Source: an uncultured Porphyromonadaceae bacterium
Lineage (GTDB): Bacteria > Bacteroidota > Bacteroidia > Bacteroidales > Muribaculaceae
NCBI GenBank assembly: GCA_905212215.1
Contig: CAJMDR010000018.1
Location: forward strand, 1 to 14,939
Length of the DNA: 14,939 bases
Direction: 5' to 3'
Under the pieces are notes generated by a model that worked only from the letters and a program-made list of their open reading frames with translations, did no database searches and was not told the origin of the DNA. Of this stretch, positions 1 through 8,043 are shown in pieces; position 1 is the first letter of the stretch; each line of letters starts with the position of its first letter. The position numbers were made by a program, and so were the translations under genes.

Positions 1-269
1 CGGCAAATTTGTGCCGCCGCCGAAAAAGGGATATAACAAGGCAATAAAAACAATATTGCCGCGTTATAGTCCTGAAAGCGCTTTAATAACCTCTTTTTGT
101 GCCAAAAGGCCTCTTCCGGAATCTAAACAACAGTGCTACACTGAGTTTAGTGGAAAAGGAGGCGCAGAAAGAATCTTTTAGGCGTTTCAGAATCTCCTCT
201 AAAAGAGACAAACAACTGAGAGATTAAATATTGTCCGGATGTTTCCGGATCAATTTAAACATCAAAACA
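1..269 (+). promoter_or_regulatory. Long structured spacer upstream of rpsH, candidate r-protein leader
   Basis: No ribosomal protein gene is recognisable here. The usual neighbour rpsN must lie further upstream or elsewhere. The stretch carries several inverted repeats: GGCAATA/TATTGCC (40-46/54-60); a nested hairpin CTAAAC-aa-CAGTG-cta-CACTG-a-GTTTAG (123-150); and TCTTTTAG/CTAAAAGA (174-181/199-206). TCCGGAA (115-121) can pair with TTCCGGA (243-249) and would close a domain around the last two. A second TCCGGAT copy (234-240) offers an alternative partner. A strong Shine-Dalgarno-like AAAAGGAGG (154-162) has no start codon close behind it. No TAnnTTTG promoter is seen. An mRNA leader that controls rpsH and downstream genes is an inference. 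Confidence 0.45.
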
Positions 270-671
270 ATGACAGATCCCATAGCAGATTATCTGACCA
301 GGGTACGCAATGCCATCATGGCAGGCCACAGAGTGGTAGAGATCCCGGCATCGAAAATCAAAAAGGAGATAACCCGCATCCTCTTCGATCAGGGTTATAT
401 CCTCAACTACAAGTTCATCGACGGCGAGAAGCCGAAGGACAACATGATCAAGATAGCGCTCAAGTATGATCCGCAGGACCACACCAGCGCCATCCGCAAC
501 CTTCACCGCATTTCCCGTCCCGGTTTGCGTCAGTATACCGGTTACAAAGAGATGCCTCGTGTTCTCAACGGTCTGGGCATAGCCATCATATCCACCTCGC
601 AGGGTCTTATGACCAATAAGGAGGCTGCACAGCGCAAGATTGGCGGCGAGGTGCTCTGCTACGTATATTAA
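270..671 (+). CDS. rpsH: 30S ribosomal protein S8
   Basis: S8 binds the central domain of 16S rRNA (helix 21) and is a primary assembly protein of the small subunit. In E. coli it also represses the spc operon. The 133-residue product has the usual family length. It begins MTDPIADYLTRVRNA and ends with the S8 signature region GLGIAIISTSQGLMTNKEA followed by GGEVLCYVY. The reading frame stays open upstream to 231, but the family N-terminus fits the ATG at 270. The gene follows an unusually long structured spacer, and 24 bp separate it from rplF. Family assignment is secure. Control by the upstream spacer is only inferred. Confidence 0.97.
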   Translation: MTDPIADYLTRVRNAIMAGHRVVEIPASKIKKEITRILFDQGYILNYKFIDGEKPKDNMIKIALKYDPQDHTSAIRNLHRISRPGLRQYTGYKEMPRVLNGLGIAIISTSQGLMTNKEAAQRKIGGEVLCYVY

Positions 672-676
672 TCTGG

Positions 677-684
677 AAAAGGAG
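677..684 (+). promoter_or_regulatory. Shine-Dalgarno sequence of rplF
   Basis: AAAAGGAG lies 11 nt before the ATG of rplF. Most genes in this window lack a clear Shine-Dalgarno sequence, as is common in Bacteroidota, so this one stands out. Confidence 0.6.
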
Positions 685-695
685 AAAAGAACACA

Positions 696-1250
696 ATGTC
701 AAGAATAGGAAAACTCCCCATCGCCATTCCTGCCAATACCACGGTAACCGTAAAAGGCAACACCGTAACGGTAAAAGGTCCGAAAGGCGAGCTGACACAG
801 GATATCAACCCCGACATCAAGGTTGAGGTAAAGGACAACGTGGTAGAGGTAAGCCGTCCTGACGACGAGCGCCAGCACCGCGCAATGCATGGTCTGTACC
901 GTGCCCTGATCCACAACATGGTTGTTGGTGTGAGCGAGGGTTACACCAAGCAGATGGAGCTTATCGGCGTAGGTTACCGCGCCCAGGCCACAGGCCAGGT
1001 GCTGGAACTCAGCCTCGGCTATTCGCACGCCATCTACATCAAGCTTCCGAAGGAAGTTACTGTAGACGCCAAGATGGAGCGCAATAAGGCGCCGCTCATC
1101 ACACTGAGCAGCTTCGACAAACAGCTCCTCGGCCAGGTATGTGCCAAAATCCGCTCGCTGCGCAAGCAGGAGCCGTATAAGGGCAAAGGCATCAAGTTCG
1201 TAGGCGAGGTAATCCGTCGCAAGTCGGGCAAATCGGCAGCCGCCAAATAA
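696..1250 (+). CDS. rplF: 50S ribosomal protein L6
   Basis: L6 binds 23S rRNA near the sarcin-ricin loop and the factor-binding site of the large subunit. The 184-residue protein starts MSRIGKLPIAIP, the classic L6 N-terminus. It shows the two repeated L6 domains at about residues 11-82 and 90-165, with GLYRALIHNMVVGVSEGY between them. The C-terminal signature EPYKGKGIKF is followed by a basic tail (RRKSGKSAAAK). Length is near the family norm. The start is supported by AAAAGGAG 11 nt upstream. rplR follows after 16 bp in the same operon. Confidence 0.97.
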   Translation: MSRIGKLPIAIPANTTVTVKGNTVTVKGPKGELTQDINPDIKVEVKDNVVEVSRPDDERQHRAMHGLYRALIHNMVVGVSEGYTKQMELIGVGYRAQATGQVLELSLGYSHAIYIKLPKEVTVDAKMERNKAPLITLSSFDKQLLGQVCAKIRSLRKQEPYKGKGIKFVGEVIRRKSGKSAAAK

Positions 1251-1266
1251 ATAAATTACGACTGAC

Positions 1267-1608
1267 ATGATATCCAAGCAAGCAAGACGCAATAAAATCA
1301 AAGCACGCATCCGCGGTCGCATCTCCGGCACAGCCGAGCGTCCCCGCATGAGCGTGTTCCGCTCCAACAAGGGCATATATGTGCAGCTTATCGACGACCT
1401 CGAGGGCCGCACGCTGGCTGCAGCCTCCTCCAAAGGCATCTCGGAAGGCACCAAGACCGAGATAGCAGCGAAAGTAGGCGAGGCAATCGCCAAGAAAGCC
1501 ATCGAACTGGGCATCGCAGCCGTGGTCTTCGACCGTAACGGCTACCTTTTCCATGGCCGCGTTAAATCATTGGCAGAAGGCGCCCGCAAAGGTGGCCTGA
1601 AATTCTAA
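1267..1608 (+). CDS. rplR: 50S ribosomal protein L18
   Basis: L18 binds 5S rRNA together with L5 and docks it on the central protuberance of the large subunit. The 113-residue product has the typical basic N-terminus ([18 protein letters not shown]) and the L18 core [16 protein letters not shown]. It ends in the family C-terminus [17 protein letters not shown]. Length is normal for a bacterial L18. It sits between rplF and rpsE with short spacers, as in the standard spc operon. Confidence 0.97.
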   Translation: MISKQARRNKIKARIRGRISGTAERPRMSVFRSNKGIYVQLIDDLEGRTLAAASSKGISEGTKTEIAAKVGEAIAKKAIELGIAAVVFDRNGYLFHGRVKSLAEGARKGGLKF

Positions 1609-1620
1609 CAGGAAGCAGTC

Positions 1621-2139
1621 ATGGCAAAGAACAACAGAGTAAAATCGACCAACGATCTCGAACTCAAGGACCGTCTGGTGGCCATCAACCGCGTCACCAA
1701 GGTGACCAAAGGTGGCCGTGCGTTCTCTTTCGCCGCCATAGTAGTGGTAGGCAATGAAGACGGAGTAGTAGGCTGGGGCCTCGGCAAAGCCAATGAGGTT
1801 ACCGCCGCCATCGCCAAAGGCGTGGAGATGGCCAAGAAAAACCTTATCCGTGTGCCTGTTTACAACGGCACCATCCCCCACGAGCAGGAAGCCAAGTTCG
1901 GCGGCAGCCGCATTCTTCTCAAGCCTGCCAGCGAGGGTACCGGAGTAAAGGCCGGCGGCGCCATGCGTGCAGTGCTGGAGAGTGCCGGTGTCAGCGACGT
2001 GCTGGCAAAATCGAAAGGCAGCTCCAACCCCCACAACCTTGTAAAGGCGACTATAGCCGCTCTTGACCAGATGCGTTCACCGCTTCAGGTAGCCAAGAGC
2101 CGCGGCATCACTGTAGAAAAAGTTTTCAACGGCAAATAA
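1621..2139 (+). CDS. rpsE: 30S ribosomal protein S5
   Basis: S5 sits near the mRNA entry site and the decoding region and influences translational accuracy. The 172-residue protein has the N-terminal S5 double-stranded-RNA-binding-like domain (about residues 13-76), including [16 protein letters not shown] and [10 protein letters not shown]. The C-terminal domain follows, with [15 protein letters not shown] and [15 protein letters not shown]. Both are strong family signatures. Twelve bp separate it from rplR and 11 bp from rpmD. Confidence 0.97.
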   Translation: MAKNNRVKSTNDLELKDRLVAINRVTKVTKGGRAFSFAAIVVVGNEDGVVGWGLGKANEVTAAIAKGVEMAKKNLIRVPVYNGTIPHEQEAKFGGSRILLKPASEGTGVKAGGAMRAVLESAGVSDVLAKSKGSSNPHNLVKATIAALDQMRSPLQVAKSRGITVEKVFNGK

Positions 2140-2150
2140 TCTGACACACG

Positions 2151-2330
2151 ATGGCAAAAATCAAAATCACCCAGATCAAGAGCCGTATCAACTGCCCGAA
2201 AGTGCAGAAGCGCACACTTGACGCGCTCGGCCTTCACAAGATGAACCATACTGTGGAGCATGAGGACAATCCCAGCATCCGCGGCATGATCAAGACAGTA
2301 CATCACCTGGTGAAAGTTACCAACGCATAA
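2151..2330 (+). CDS. rpmD: 50S ribosomal protein L30
   Basis: This is a small gene of 59 codons plus stop. The product begins MAKIKITQIKSRINCP and contains QKRTLDALGL, then NPSIRGMIKTVHHLVKV. These are the conserved parts of bacterial L30, a small protein of the large subunit. Length matches the family (about 58-61). Position between rpsE and rplO is the standard spc order. A single start codon (ATG 2151) and stop (TAA 2328-2330) fit. Confidence 0.96.
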   Translation: MAKIKITQIKSRINCPKVQKRTLDALGLHKMNHTVEHEDNPSIRGMIKTVHHLVKVTNA

Positions 2331-2333
2331 ATT

Positions 2334-2340
2334 AAAGGAG
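2334..2340 (+). promoter_or_regulatory. Shine-Dalgarno sequence of rplO
   Basis: AAAGGAG lies 10 nt before the rplO ATG. It supports the chosen start and is one of few clear sites of this kind here. Confidence 0.55.
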
Positions 2341-2350
2341 ACCCACAACA

Positions 2351-2806
2351 ATGGAACTACACAATCTGACACCTGCCATAGGCAGTAACAAGAAGAACAA
2401 GCGAGTAGGCCGTGGACCGGGTTCCGGTTACGGTGGTACTTCCACCCGTGGCCACAAGGGCGCCAAATCGCGTTCGGGCTACAAGCGTAAGATAGGCTTC
2501 GAAGGCGGCCAGATGCCCCTTCAGCGTCGTCTTCCCAAGTTCGGTTTCAAGAACATGAACCGCAAGGAATACAAGGCTATCAACCTTGATACCCTGGAGG
2601 CTCTTGCCGCTGCCAAACAGCTGAGCCGCATCACACCGGAAGAACTTCGTGCTGCCGGTCTTATCCCTAAAAACAAACCGGTGAAGATTCTGGGCAACGG
2701 AGCTCTCACACGCGCCCTCGAAGTAGAGGCTGACGGCTTTTCAAAGTCTGCTGAGGAAGCGATAACCGCTGCCGGAGGAAAAGCCATTAAAAAAGCTGAA
2801 AAATGA
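2351..2806 (+). CDS. rplO: 50S ribosomal protein L15
   Basis: L15 is a late assembly protein that reaches into the core of the large subunit through a long glycine- and arginine-rich N-terminal extension. That extension is visible at about residues 18-45 ([19 protein letters not shown]). The globular C-terminal half follows, with [15 protein letters not shown] and [11 protein letters not shown]. Length is 151 aa, close to the usual 145-150. Its stop overlaps the secY start (ATGA, 2803-2806), so the two are probably translationally coupled. Confidence 0.97.
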   Translation: MELHNLTPAIGSNKKNKRVGRGPGSGYGGTSTRGHKGAKSRSGYKRKIGFEGGQMPLQRRLPKFGFKNMNRKEYKAINLDTLEALAAAKQLSRITPEELRAAGLIPKNKPVKILGNGALTRALEVEADGFSKSAEEAITAAGGKAIKKAEK

Positions 2807-4140
2807 GATTTATCAACACCGTTAAAAACATCTGGAGCGTAGAAGATCTGCGCAAGCGCATCGGCATCACCCTGCTGCTTGTGATAATCTATCGTTTCGG
2901 ATGCTATGTGGTGCTTCCGGGCATTGACCCCGACGCACTGACGGCCATGAAATCGTTCACTGCCGACGGACTTATGCAGCTTCTGGATATGTTCTCAGGC
3001 GGAGCGTTTTCGCAAGCTTCCATCTTCGCACTCGGCATTATGCCTTATATTACTGCATCCATCGTGATACAGTTGCTTGGCATGGTGCTTCCCAGCTTCC
3101 AAAAGATGCAGCGCGAGGGAGAAAGCGGTCGCACAAAGCTGAACCAGTACACACGTTACCTCACCGTGGTGATATTGTTGCTGCAAGGACCCGCCTATCT
3201 TCTGAACCTGCGCTACCAGATCATGGCAGCCGGGGGACATGTCGAGATGAGCTTCCTGATGGTGGCTTATATGACCATAGTGCTGGCGGCCGGCTCCATG
3301 TTCATCATGTGGCTCGGCGAACGCATCGACCAGAAAGGTGTTGGCAACGGAATCTCGTTCATCATCCTCATCGGCATCATCGCCCGTATGCCGGAAGCGT
3401 TCCTTCAGGAGTTCACTCAGAAGTTCTCCAACGCAGCCGGTGGCGGTCTCGTGCTGTTCCTGCTTGAAATAATCGTCCTGCTGGCAGTAATCGCCGGCGC
3501 AGTGCTTCTGGTACAGGGCACACGCAAAGTGCCTGTGCAGTATGCAAAGCGCGTAGTGGGCAACAAGCAGTATGGCGGAGCACGCCAGTACATTCCCCTG
3601 AAGGTGAATGCAGCGGGTGTAATGCCTATCATTTTCGCACAGGCCATAATGTTCATACCTGTAACCCTTGCCGGCTTCAAGCAGGACCAGAGCGGTTTCT
3701 TCGGCGCGATGACCGACATGTACGGCTGGGTATACAACATTATCTATTTCCTGATGATTGTGGCGTTCACTTACTTCTATACCGCTATCACTGTTCGCCC
3801 GAGCCAGATGGCAGAGGACATGAAGCGTAACAACGGCTTCATACCTGGTGTTAAACCGGGCAAGCCGACCATAGAGTATCTGGACTCCATCATGAGCCGC
3901 ATCACTTTGCCGGGTTCTATTTTCCTCGGCATCGTGGCAATCCTGCCGGCCATAGCACATGTACTCGGCATGAACCGCAGTTTCGCCCAGTTCTTCGGTG
4001 GCACATCGCTGCTGATTATGGTGGGTGTGGTGCTCGACACCCTGCGTATCATTGAAGGACATCTGCTGATGCGCCACTACGACGGCCTGATGAAAGATGG
4101 CCGCATCAAGGGACGTACAACCGGCAATGCAGCTTTCTAA
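2803..4140 (+). CDS. secY: Protein translocase subunit SecY
   Basis: SecY is the pore subunit of the SecYEG channel for Sec-dependent export and membrane insertion in the inner membrane. The 445-residue sequence has about ten hydrophobic segments. It starts with a cytosolic amphipathic stretch ([20 protein letters not shown]) before membrane segment 1. The family block [19 protein letters not shown] follows segment 2. The cytosolic C5 loop reads [17 protein letters not shown], with Lys where E. coli has the SecA-relevant Arg357. The ATG overlaps the rplO stop by 4 nt. Placement between rplO and map is typical of this phylum. Confidence 0.97.
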   Translation: MRFINTVKNIWSVEDLRKRIGITLLLVIIYRFGCYVVLPGIDPDALTAMKSFTADGLMQLLDMFSGGAFSQASIFALGIMPYITASIVIQLLGMVLPSFQKMQREGESGRTKLNQYTRYLTVVILLLQGPAYLLNLRYQIMAAGGHVEMSFLMVAYMTIVLAAGSMFIMWLGERIDQKGVGNGISFIILIGIIARMPEAFLQEFTQKFSNAAGGGLVLFLLEIIVLLAVIAGAVLLVQGTRKVPVQYAKRVVGNKQYGGARQYIPLKVNAAGVMPIIFAQAIMFIPVTLAGFKQDQSGFFGAMTDMYGWVYNIIYFLMIVAFTYFYTAITVRPSQMAEDMKRNNGFIPGVKPGKPTIEYLDSIMSRITLPGSIFLGIVAILPAIAHVLGMNRSFAQFFGGTSLLIMVGVVLDTLRIIEGHLLMRHYDGLMKDGRIKGRTTGNAAF

Positions 4141-4173
4141 AGTAACTATTCACATCGATTCGGCAACTCAGCA

Positions 4174-4974
4174 ATGATCTATATCAAGACAGCGGAAGAG
4201 CTTGAAAAGATGCGTGCCGCATGCACACTGGTAAGCCGCGCACTTGGCGAAGTCGCCAAGTGGGTGGCTCCCGGTGTGACGACACGTCGCCTTGACGATA
4301 TAGCCCGTCAGTTTATCTGTGACAACGGCGGACTGCCTACATGCCTTGGCTACCATGGTTTCCCCGGTACTCTCTGTATAGAGGTGAACGAGACTGTGGT
4401 GCATGGCTTCCCTTCGGACTATCAGCTCCGCGAGGGTGATATAGTAGGTACCGACTGTGTGGTGACTCTTGACGGCTATCATGGCGATTCTTGCTATACT
4501 TTCCCAGTGGGAGAAGTGGACGACAAGACTCTTAAGCTTCTTGAGGTAACCAAAGCCTCGCTCTACAAGGGCATAGAGGCTGCGAAAGCCGGTAACAGAA
4601 TAGGCCATATAGCCCATGCGGTGCAGACATATTGCGAGAAACGCGGATACAGCGTAGTTCGCGAGATGTGTGGCCACGGCATAGGCCGCAGTATGCACGA
4701 AAGCCCGGATGTACCTAACTATGGTCGTCCCGGCGTAGGTCCATTATTGAAGGACGGCATGTGCATCTGCATAGAGCCGATGATCAACCTCGGCAGCAAG
4801 AACATAGTAATCAGCGAAGATGGCTGGCAGTGCCGCACAAGGGACCGTAAGCCGTCCGCTCACTATGAGCATACGATTGCCATAAGAGGAGACCATCCGG
4901 AAATCATGACCACTTTCTCTTACATAGAGGAAGCCCTTGGCATGAAAGTTGCTGATAAAGAACCGAACAAATAA
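4174..4974 (+). CDS. map: Methionine aminopeptidase, type I
   Basis: The enzyme removes the initiator methionine from nascent proteins after deformylation. The 266-residue protein has the pita-bread fold and all expected metal ligands: Asp94, Asp105 (in GYHGD), His168 (in CGHGIGR), Glu201 (in CICIEPM) and Glu232 (in HYEHT). His77 (VVHGFP) and His175 match the substrate-contacting histidines. There is no N-terminal SH3-binding zinc region, so it is the short type Ia form. It lies between secY and infA, 33 bp after secY and 15 bp before infA, which fits co-transcription with the translation operon. Confidence 0.96.
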   Translation: MIYIKTAEELEKMRAACTLVSRALGEVAKWVAPGVTTRRLDDIARQFICDNGGLPTCLGYHGFPGTLCIEVNETVVHGFPSDYQLREGDIVGTDCVVTLDGYHGDSCYTFPVGEVDDKTLKLLEVTKASLYKGIEAAKAGNRIGHIAHAVQTYCEKRGYSVVREMCGHGIGRSMHESPDVPNYGRPGVGPLLKDGMCICIEPMINLGSKNIVISEDGWQCRTRDRKPSAHYEHTIAIRGDHPEIMTTFSYIEEALGMKVADKEPNK

Positions 4975-4989
4975 TAGTACGGCATCATC

Positions 4990-5208
4990 ATGGCAAAACA
5001 GGCTGCAATAGAACAAGACGGAGTTATCCTGGAGGCATTGAGCAACGCCATGTTCAAGGTAGAGCTTGAGAATGGCCACCAGATAACGGCACACATATCG
5101 GGAAAAATGCGTATGCACTATATCAAGATCCTTCCAGGGGACAGAGTAAAAGTAGAGATGTCGCCCTACGATCTCAGCAAAGGCCGCATTTCTTTCCGCT
5201 ATAAATAA
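4990..5208 (+). CDS. infA: Translation initiation factor IF-1
   Basis: IF-1 binds the A site of the 30S subunit during initiation and works with IF-2 and IF-3. The 72-residue product is the exact family length and one S1-like OB fold. Family motifs are [36 protein letters not shown] and [16 protein letters not shown], ending in GRISFRYK. It sits between map and rpmJ, as in many Bacteroidota and Firmicutes. Confidence 0.97.
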   Translation: MAKQAAIEQDGVILEALSNAMFKVELENGHQITAHISGKMRMHYIKILPGDRVKVEMSPYDLSKGRISFRYK

Positions 5209-5243
5209 TCACCCTCTCTTCATACTACCAACAAGAAAACTCC

Positions 5244-5360
5244 ATGAAAGTAAGAGCATCTATAAAGAAGCGCAGCGCCGACTGCAAGATAGTACGCCGT
5301 AAAGGACGGTTGTACGTAATCAACAAGAAGAATCCGAAATTCAAACAGCGTCAGGGATAA
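5244..5360 (+). CDS. rpmJ: 50S ribosomal protein L36, zinc-free form
   Basis: This is a 38-codon gene. The product begins [10 protein letters not shown], contains [18 protein letters not shown] and ends KFKQRQG, matching L36 at full length. The zinc-ribbon form of L36 uses three Cys and one His. Here only Cys14 remains; the other positions are Ser11, Asn/Lys near residue 27 and Phe33, so this is a C-minus paralogue that should not bind zinc. It sits 35 bp after infA. A promoter begins just after its stop codon, so it probably ends the spc transcription unit while also being read into rpsM. Confidence 0.95.
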   Translation: MKVRASIKKRSADCKIVRRKGRLYVINKKNPKFKQRQG

Positions 5361-5366
5361 TTTTAT

Positions 5367-5374
5367 TATCTTTG
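5367..5374 (+). promoter_or_regulatory. Bacteroidota-type promoter before rpsM (-7 element)
   Basis: TATCTTTG is a perfect match to the -7 consensus TAnnTTTG of the Bacteroidota primary sigma factor. It lies in the 36-bp gap between rpmJ and rpsM, and transcription would start about 15 nt before rpsM. The -33 element is poor: TTCA at 5340-5343, inside the end of rpmJ, with a 23-bp spacer. It is likely an internal promoter that boosts the alpha-operon genes. Confidence 0.5.
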
Positions 5375-5396
5375 CAAAAAATTTTCAACAAGCTAT

Positions 5397-5777
5397 ATGG
5401 CAGTACGTATAGTCGGCGTTGATTTGCCGCAGAACAAGAGGGGAGAGATAGCCCTCACCTACATATATGGCATCGGGCGCAGCTCGGCAGCCAAGATACT
5501 CAACAAGGCCGGCGTGTCGCTTGACACAAAGGTACAGGACTGGACTGACGATGAGGCAGCTGCAGTGCGTGAGGTTATTCAGAATGAATACCGCGTGGAA
5601 GGTGACCTCCGTTCAGAGATCCAGCTGAACATCAAGCGTCTTATGGACATAGGCTGCTACCGTGGCATCCGTCACCGCATCGGCCTGCCGGTACGCGGCC
5701 AGAGCACCAAGAACAACGCCCGTACCCGCAAGGGACGCAAAAAGACCGTTGCAAACAAGAAAAAAGCTACAAAATAA
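5397..5777 (+). CDS. rpsM: 30S ribosomal protein S13
   Basis: S13 sits in the head of the small subunit and contacts the P-site tRNA and the large subunit (bridge B1). The 126-residue protein starts [20 protein letters not shown], with the helix-two-turn-helix region [14 protein letters not shown]. It has the C-terminal rRNA/tRNA-binding tail [20 protein letters not shown] followed by a lysine-rich end. Length is normal. It is the first gene of the alpha-type block rpsM-rpsK-rpsD-rpoA-rplQ, and 7 bp separate it from rpsK. Confidence 0.97.
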   Translation: MAVRIVGVDLPQNKRGEIALTYIYGIGRSSAAKILNKAGVSLDTKVQDWTDDEAAAVREVIQNEYRVEGDLRSEIQLNIKRLMDIGCYRGIRHRIGLPVRGQSTKNNARTRKGRKKTVANKKKATK

Positions 5778-5784
5778 TTAAAGT

Positions 5785-6174
5785 ATGGCAAAAAAGACAG
5801 TCGCAGCAAAGAAGAGAAACGTCAAGGTTGACGCAATGGGTCAGCTTCACGTTCACTCCTCTTTCAACAACATCATCGTATCGTTGGCCAACAACGAAGG
5901 TCAGGTTATCAGCTGGTCTTCGGCAGGCAAGATGGGCTTCCGCGGCAATAAGAAGAATACTCCTTATGCAGCACAGATGGCAGCTCAGGATTGCGCCAAA
6001 GTGGCTTACGATCTGGGCCTGCGCAAAGTAAAAGCCTACGTGAAAGGACCGGGCAACGGACGTGAGTCCGCCATCCGTACCATACACGGCGCCGGCATCG
6101 AGGTAACAGAAATCATTGACGTTACGCCGCTGCCCCACAACGGCTGCCGTCCTCCCAAACGCAGAAGAGTATAA
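5785..6174 (+). CDS. rpsK: 30S ribosomal protein S11
   Basis: S11 lies on the platform of the small subunit and helps shape the mRNA path near the E site. The 129-residue product has a lysine-rich start, then [20 protein letters not shown] and [20 protein letters not shown]. The family signature [19 protein letters not shown] and the C-terminus [13 protein letters not shown] follow. All are standard S11 blocks. The stop is followed by an unusually long gap before rpsD, although these genes are close together in most genomes. Confidence 0.97.
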   Translation: MAKKTVAAKKRNVKVDAMGQLHVHSSFNNIIVSLANNEGQVISWSSAGKMGFRGNKKNTPYAAQMAAQDCAKVAYDLGLRKVKAYVKGPGNGRESAIRTIHGAGIEVTEIIDVTPLPHNGCRPPKRRRV

Positions 6175-6417
6175 CAAAGTAGTTTCCCGGAAGTCTCTCC
6201 TTGAAGAATGCTTTGGAATGCACTGACTACATCAGATAAAAAGCGACAAGGCTTAATTCTTCAAGAGACAAAGAGGCACAAAAATCCGCGAACGGACGCA
6301 TAGAAGAGAACAGAACGGTGCGAAAGACTACCTGTATAAGCTTTTCTCTCGGTAGCCGCGGCTGCGCATCCTCTGACTCCAGGCGCACACTTTAATTACC
6401 AAAAAGCAAACACACAA
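6175..6417 (+). promoter_or_regulatory. Structured rpsK-rpsD spacer, candidate S4-responsive leader
   Basis: This 243-bp gap contains no gene. Its first half folds into a plausible three-way junction. A long stem pairs GTCTC + TTGAAGAAT (6193-6197, 6201-6209, 3-nt bulge TCC) with ATTCTTCAA + GAGAC (6256-6269), 14 bp in all. Inside are CTGA-ctaca-TCAG (6223-6235) and AAGC-gacaag-GCTT (6241-6254). GCTT at 6210-6213 can compete for AAGC. Further down are TCCG-CGAA-CGGA (6285-6296) and the palindrome AGCCGCGGCT (6354-6363). S4 autoregulates through structured mRNA leaders in E. coli and Bacillus, so its own gene start is a natural site. The link to S4 is inferred. Confidence 0.5.
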
Positions 6418-7023
6418 ATGGCAAGATACACAGGCCCAAAAAGCAAAATTGCCCGCAAATTCGGGGCTCCCATCTTCGGAGAGGATAAAGTTCTGACAAA
6501 GAAGAACTACCCGCCGGGCCAGCATGGCAACAGCCGCCGTCGTAAAACGTCGGAATATGGCAACCAGCTGAAAGAGAAACAGAAAACGAAATACACCTAC
6601 GGAGTGCTGGAACGTCAGTTCCGCAATCTGTTCGAGAAGGCAGCCCGCACTAAGGGTATTACCGGCGAGGTACTGCTCCAGTTGCTAGAAAGCCGTCTCG
6701 ACAACATAGTATACCGCCTTGGTATGGCACCGAGCCGTCCGGCAGCCCGTCAGCTTGTTCTCCACAAGCATGTGACTGTGAACGGAGCCGTAGTTAACAT
6801 ACCTTCCTACCGCGTAAAACCGGGCGATGTAGTCTGCATCCGCGAGAAGAGCAAATCTCTGGAGGTAGTTACAGAATGTCTGAGTGGTTTCAATCACGCG
6901 AAGTATCCTTGGCTGGAATGGGATGCTACCGTAATGGGGGGCAAATATCTGCATCTCCCGCAGCGTGAGGATATCCCGGAGGATATCAAGGAGCAGCTTA
7001 TAGTGGAACTTTATTCGAAATAA
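6418..7023 (+). CDS. rpsD: 30S ribosomal protein S4
   Basis: S4 is a primary 16S-binding protein that nucleates 30S assembly and lines the mRNA entry channel. The 201-residue product starts [20 protein letters not shown]. The N-terminal region has no zinc-type cysteines (a C-minus form). It has the conserved [15 protein letters not shown], then the S4 RNA-binding domain (about residues 95-160) with [20 protein letters not shown] and HKHVTVNG. It ends [12 protein letters not shown]. It lies between the long structured spacer and rpoA (15 bp), so control in the spacer would also affect RNA polymerase alpha and L17. Confidence 0.97.
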   Translation: MARYTGPKSKIARKFGAPIFGEDKVLTKKNYPPGQHGNSRRRKTSEYGNQLKEKQKTKYTYGVLERQFRNLFEKAARTKGITGEVLLQLLESRLDNIVYRLGMAPSRPAARQLVLHKHVTVNGAVVNIPSYRVKPGDVVCIREKSKSLEVVTECLSGFNHAKYPWLEWDATVMGGKYLHLPQREDIPEDIKEQLIVELYSK

Positions 7024-7038
7024 TAAGAACTGACCCCC

Positions 7039-8034
7039 ATGGCAATATTAGATTTTCAAAAGCCCGACAACGTGATAATGCTCAATGCGAGCGACTCTTA
7101 CGGCAAGTTCGAGTTCCGCCCGCTGGAACCGGGTTACGGCCAGACGATAGGCAATGCGCTCCGTCGTATACTGCTGTCGTCGTTAGGGGGCTTCGCCATC
7201 TGCTCGATAAAGATAGAAGGTGTGTCCCACGAGCTTGACACTATTCCCGGTGTCAAGGAGGATGTAACCAATATCATTCTCAACCTCAAACAGGTACGCT
7301 TCCGTCAGATAGTGGAGGACCATGACACAGAGTCGGTAGTTGTGAACGTGCAGGGCACAGACAAACTGACGGCCGGCGATCTCGGCAAAGTGCTGACAAG
7401 TTTCGAGGTCCTTAACCCGGAACTGGAGATCTGCCGTCTCGACCCGGCTTATGGCTTCCGCATGGAGTTCACGGTAAACAAGGGAAGAGGCTGGGTGCCG
7501 GCCGACGAGAATCGCGAGATGCTCGGCGAGGTACCTAACCTTATCGCCATAGACTCTATCTATACTCCCATCAAGAATGTGAAGTATAAGGTAGAGAATT
7601 ACCGTGTAGAGCAGAAGACGGACTACGAGAAGCTGGTTCTGGAAGTCACTACCGATGGATCGATCAAGCCGAAAGATGCTCTGAAAGAGGCATCGCGCAT
7701 TCTGATTTATCACCTGCAGATTTTCAGTGACGACAAAATCACCGTAGATACAGAAACGAGTGAGGATACCGAAGAATTCGATGAGAACGCTTTGAAGATG
7801 CGTCAGCTGCTGAAGAGCAAACTCACCGACATGGACCTCAGCGTACGCGCACTGAACTGCCTCAAGAGCGCAGAAGTGGAAACACTTGGCGATCTGGTGA
7901 AATACAATAAGAATGACTTGCTGAAGTTCCGTAATTTCGGCAGGAAATCCCTCACCGAGCTTGACGAGCTTTTAGCAAACCTGAATCTCCAGTTCGGCAT
8001 GGACATATCTAAGTACAATTTGGACAAAGACTAA
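7039..8034 (+). CDS. rpoA: DNA-directed RNA polymerase alpha subunit
   Basis: Alpha dimerises to nucleate RNA polymerase assembly, and its C-terminal domain contacts UP elements and activators. The 331-residue protein has the N-terminal assembly domain (about 1-235), with [20 protein letters not shown] and [20 protein letters not shown]. An acidic linker follows ([15 protein letters not shown]). The C-terminal helix-hairpin domain (about 258-320) reads [10 protein letters not shown], where Arg270 corresponds to E. coli Arg265, then [16 protein letters not shown]. Length is normal. It lies 15 bp after rpsD and 9 bp before rplQ. Confidence 0.97.
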   Translation: MAILDFQKPDNVIMLNASDSYGKFEFRPLEPGYGQTIGNALRRILLSSLGGFAICSIKIEGVSHELDTIPGVKEDVTNIILNLKQVRFRQIVEDHDTESVVVNVQGTDKLTAGDLGKVLTSFEVLNPELEICRLDPAYGFRMEFTVNKGRGWVPADENREMLGEVPNLIAIDSIYTPIKNVKYKVENYRVEQKTDYEKLVLEVTTDGSIKPKDALKEASRILIYHLQIFSDDKITVDTETSEDTEEFDENALKMRQLLKSKLTDMDLSVRALNCLKSAEVETLGDLVKYNKNDLLKFRNFGRKSLTELDELLANLNLQFGMDISKYNLDKD

Positions 8035-8043
8035 ACTCACCCA

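Noticed and set aside
2..181. Open frame from the window edge, 59 codons, ending TAG at 179-181
   Set aside because: It matches no part of S14 or any ribosomal protein, runs through clear hairpins, and has codon use unlike the neighbours. It is probably a chance open frame.
231..269. N-terminal extension of rpsH from a TTG
   Set aside because: The S8 family starts at MTDPIADYL (ATG 270), and the extension covers leader repeats.
699..1514. Long minus-strand frame of 271 codons across rplF and rplR
   Set aside because: It is a shadow of two certain ribosomal genes, with no family resemblance. The same applies to the long minus frames over secY (2995-4077) and rny (12545-13561).
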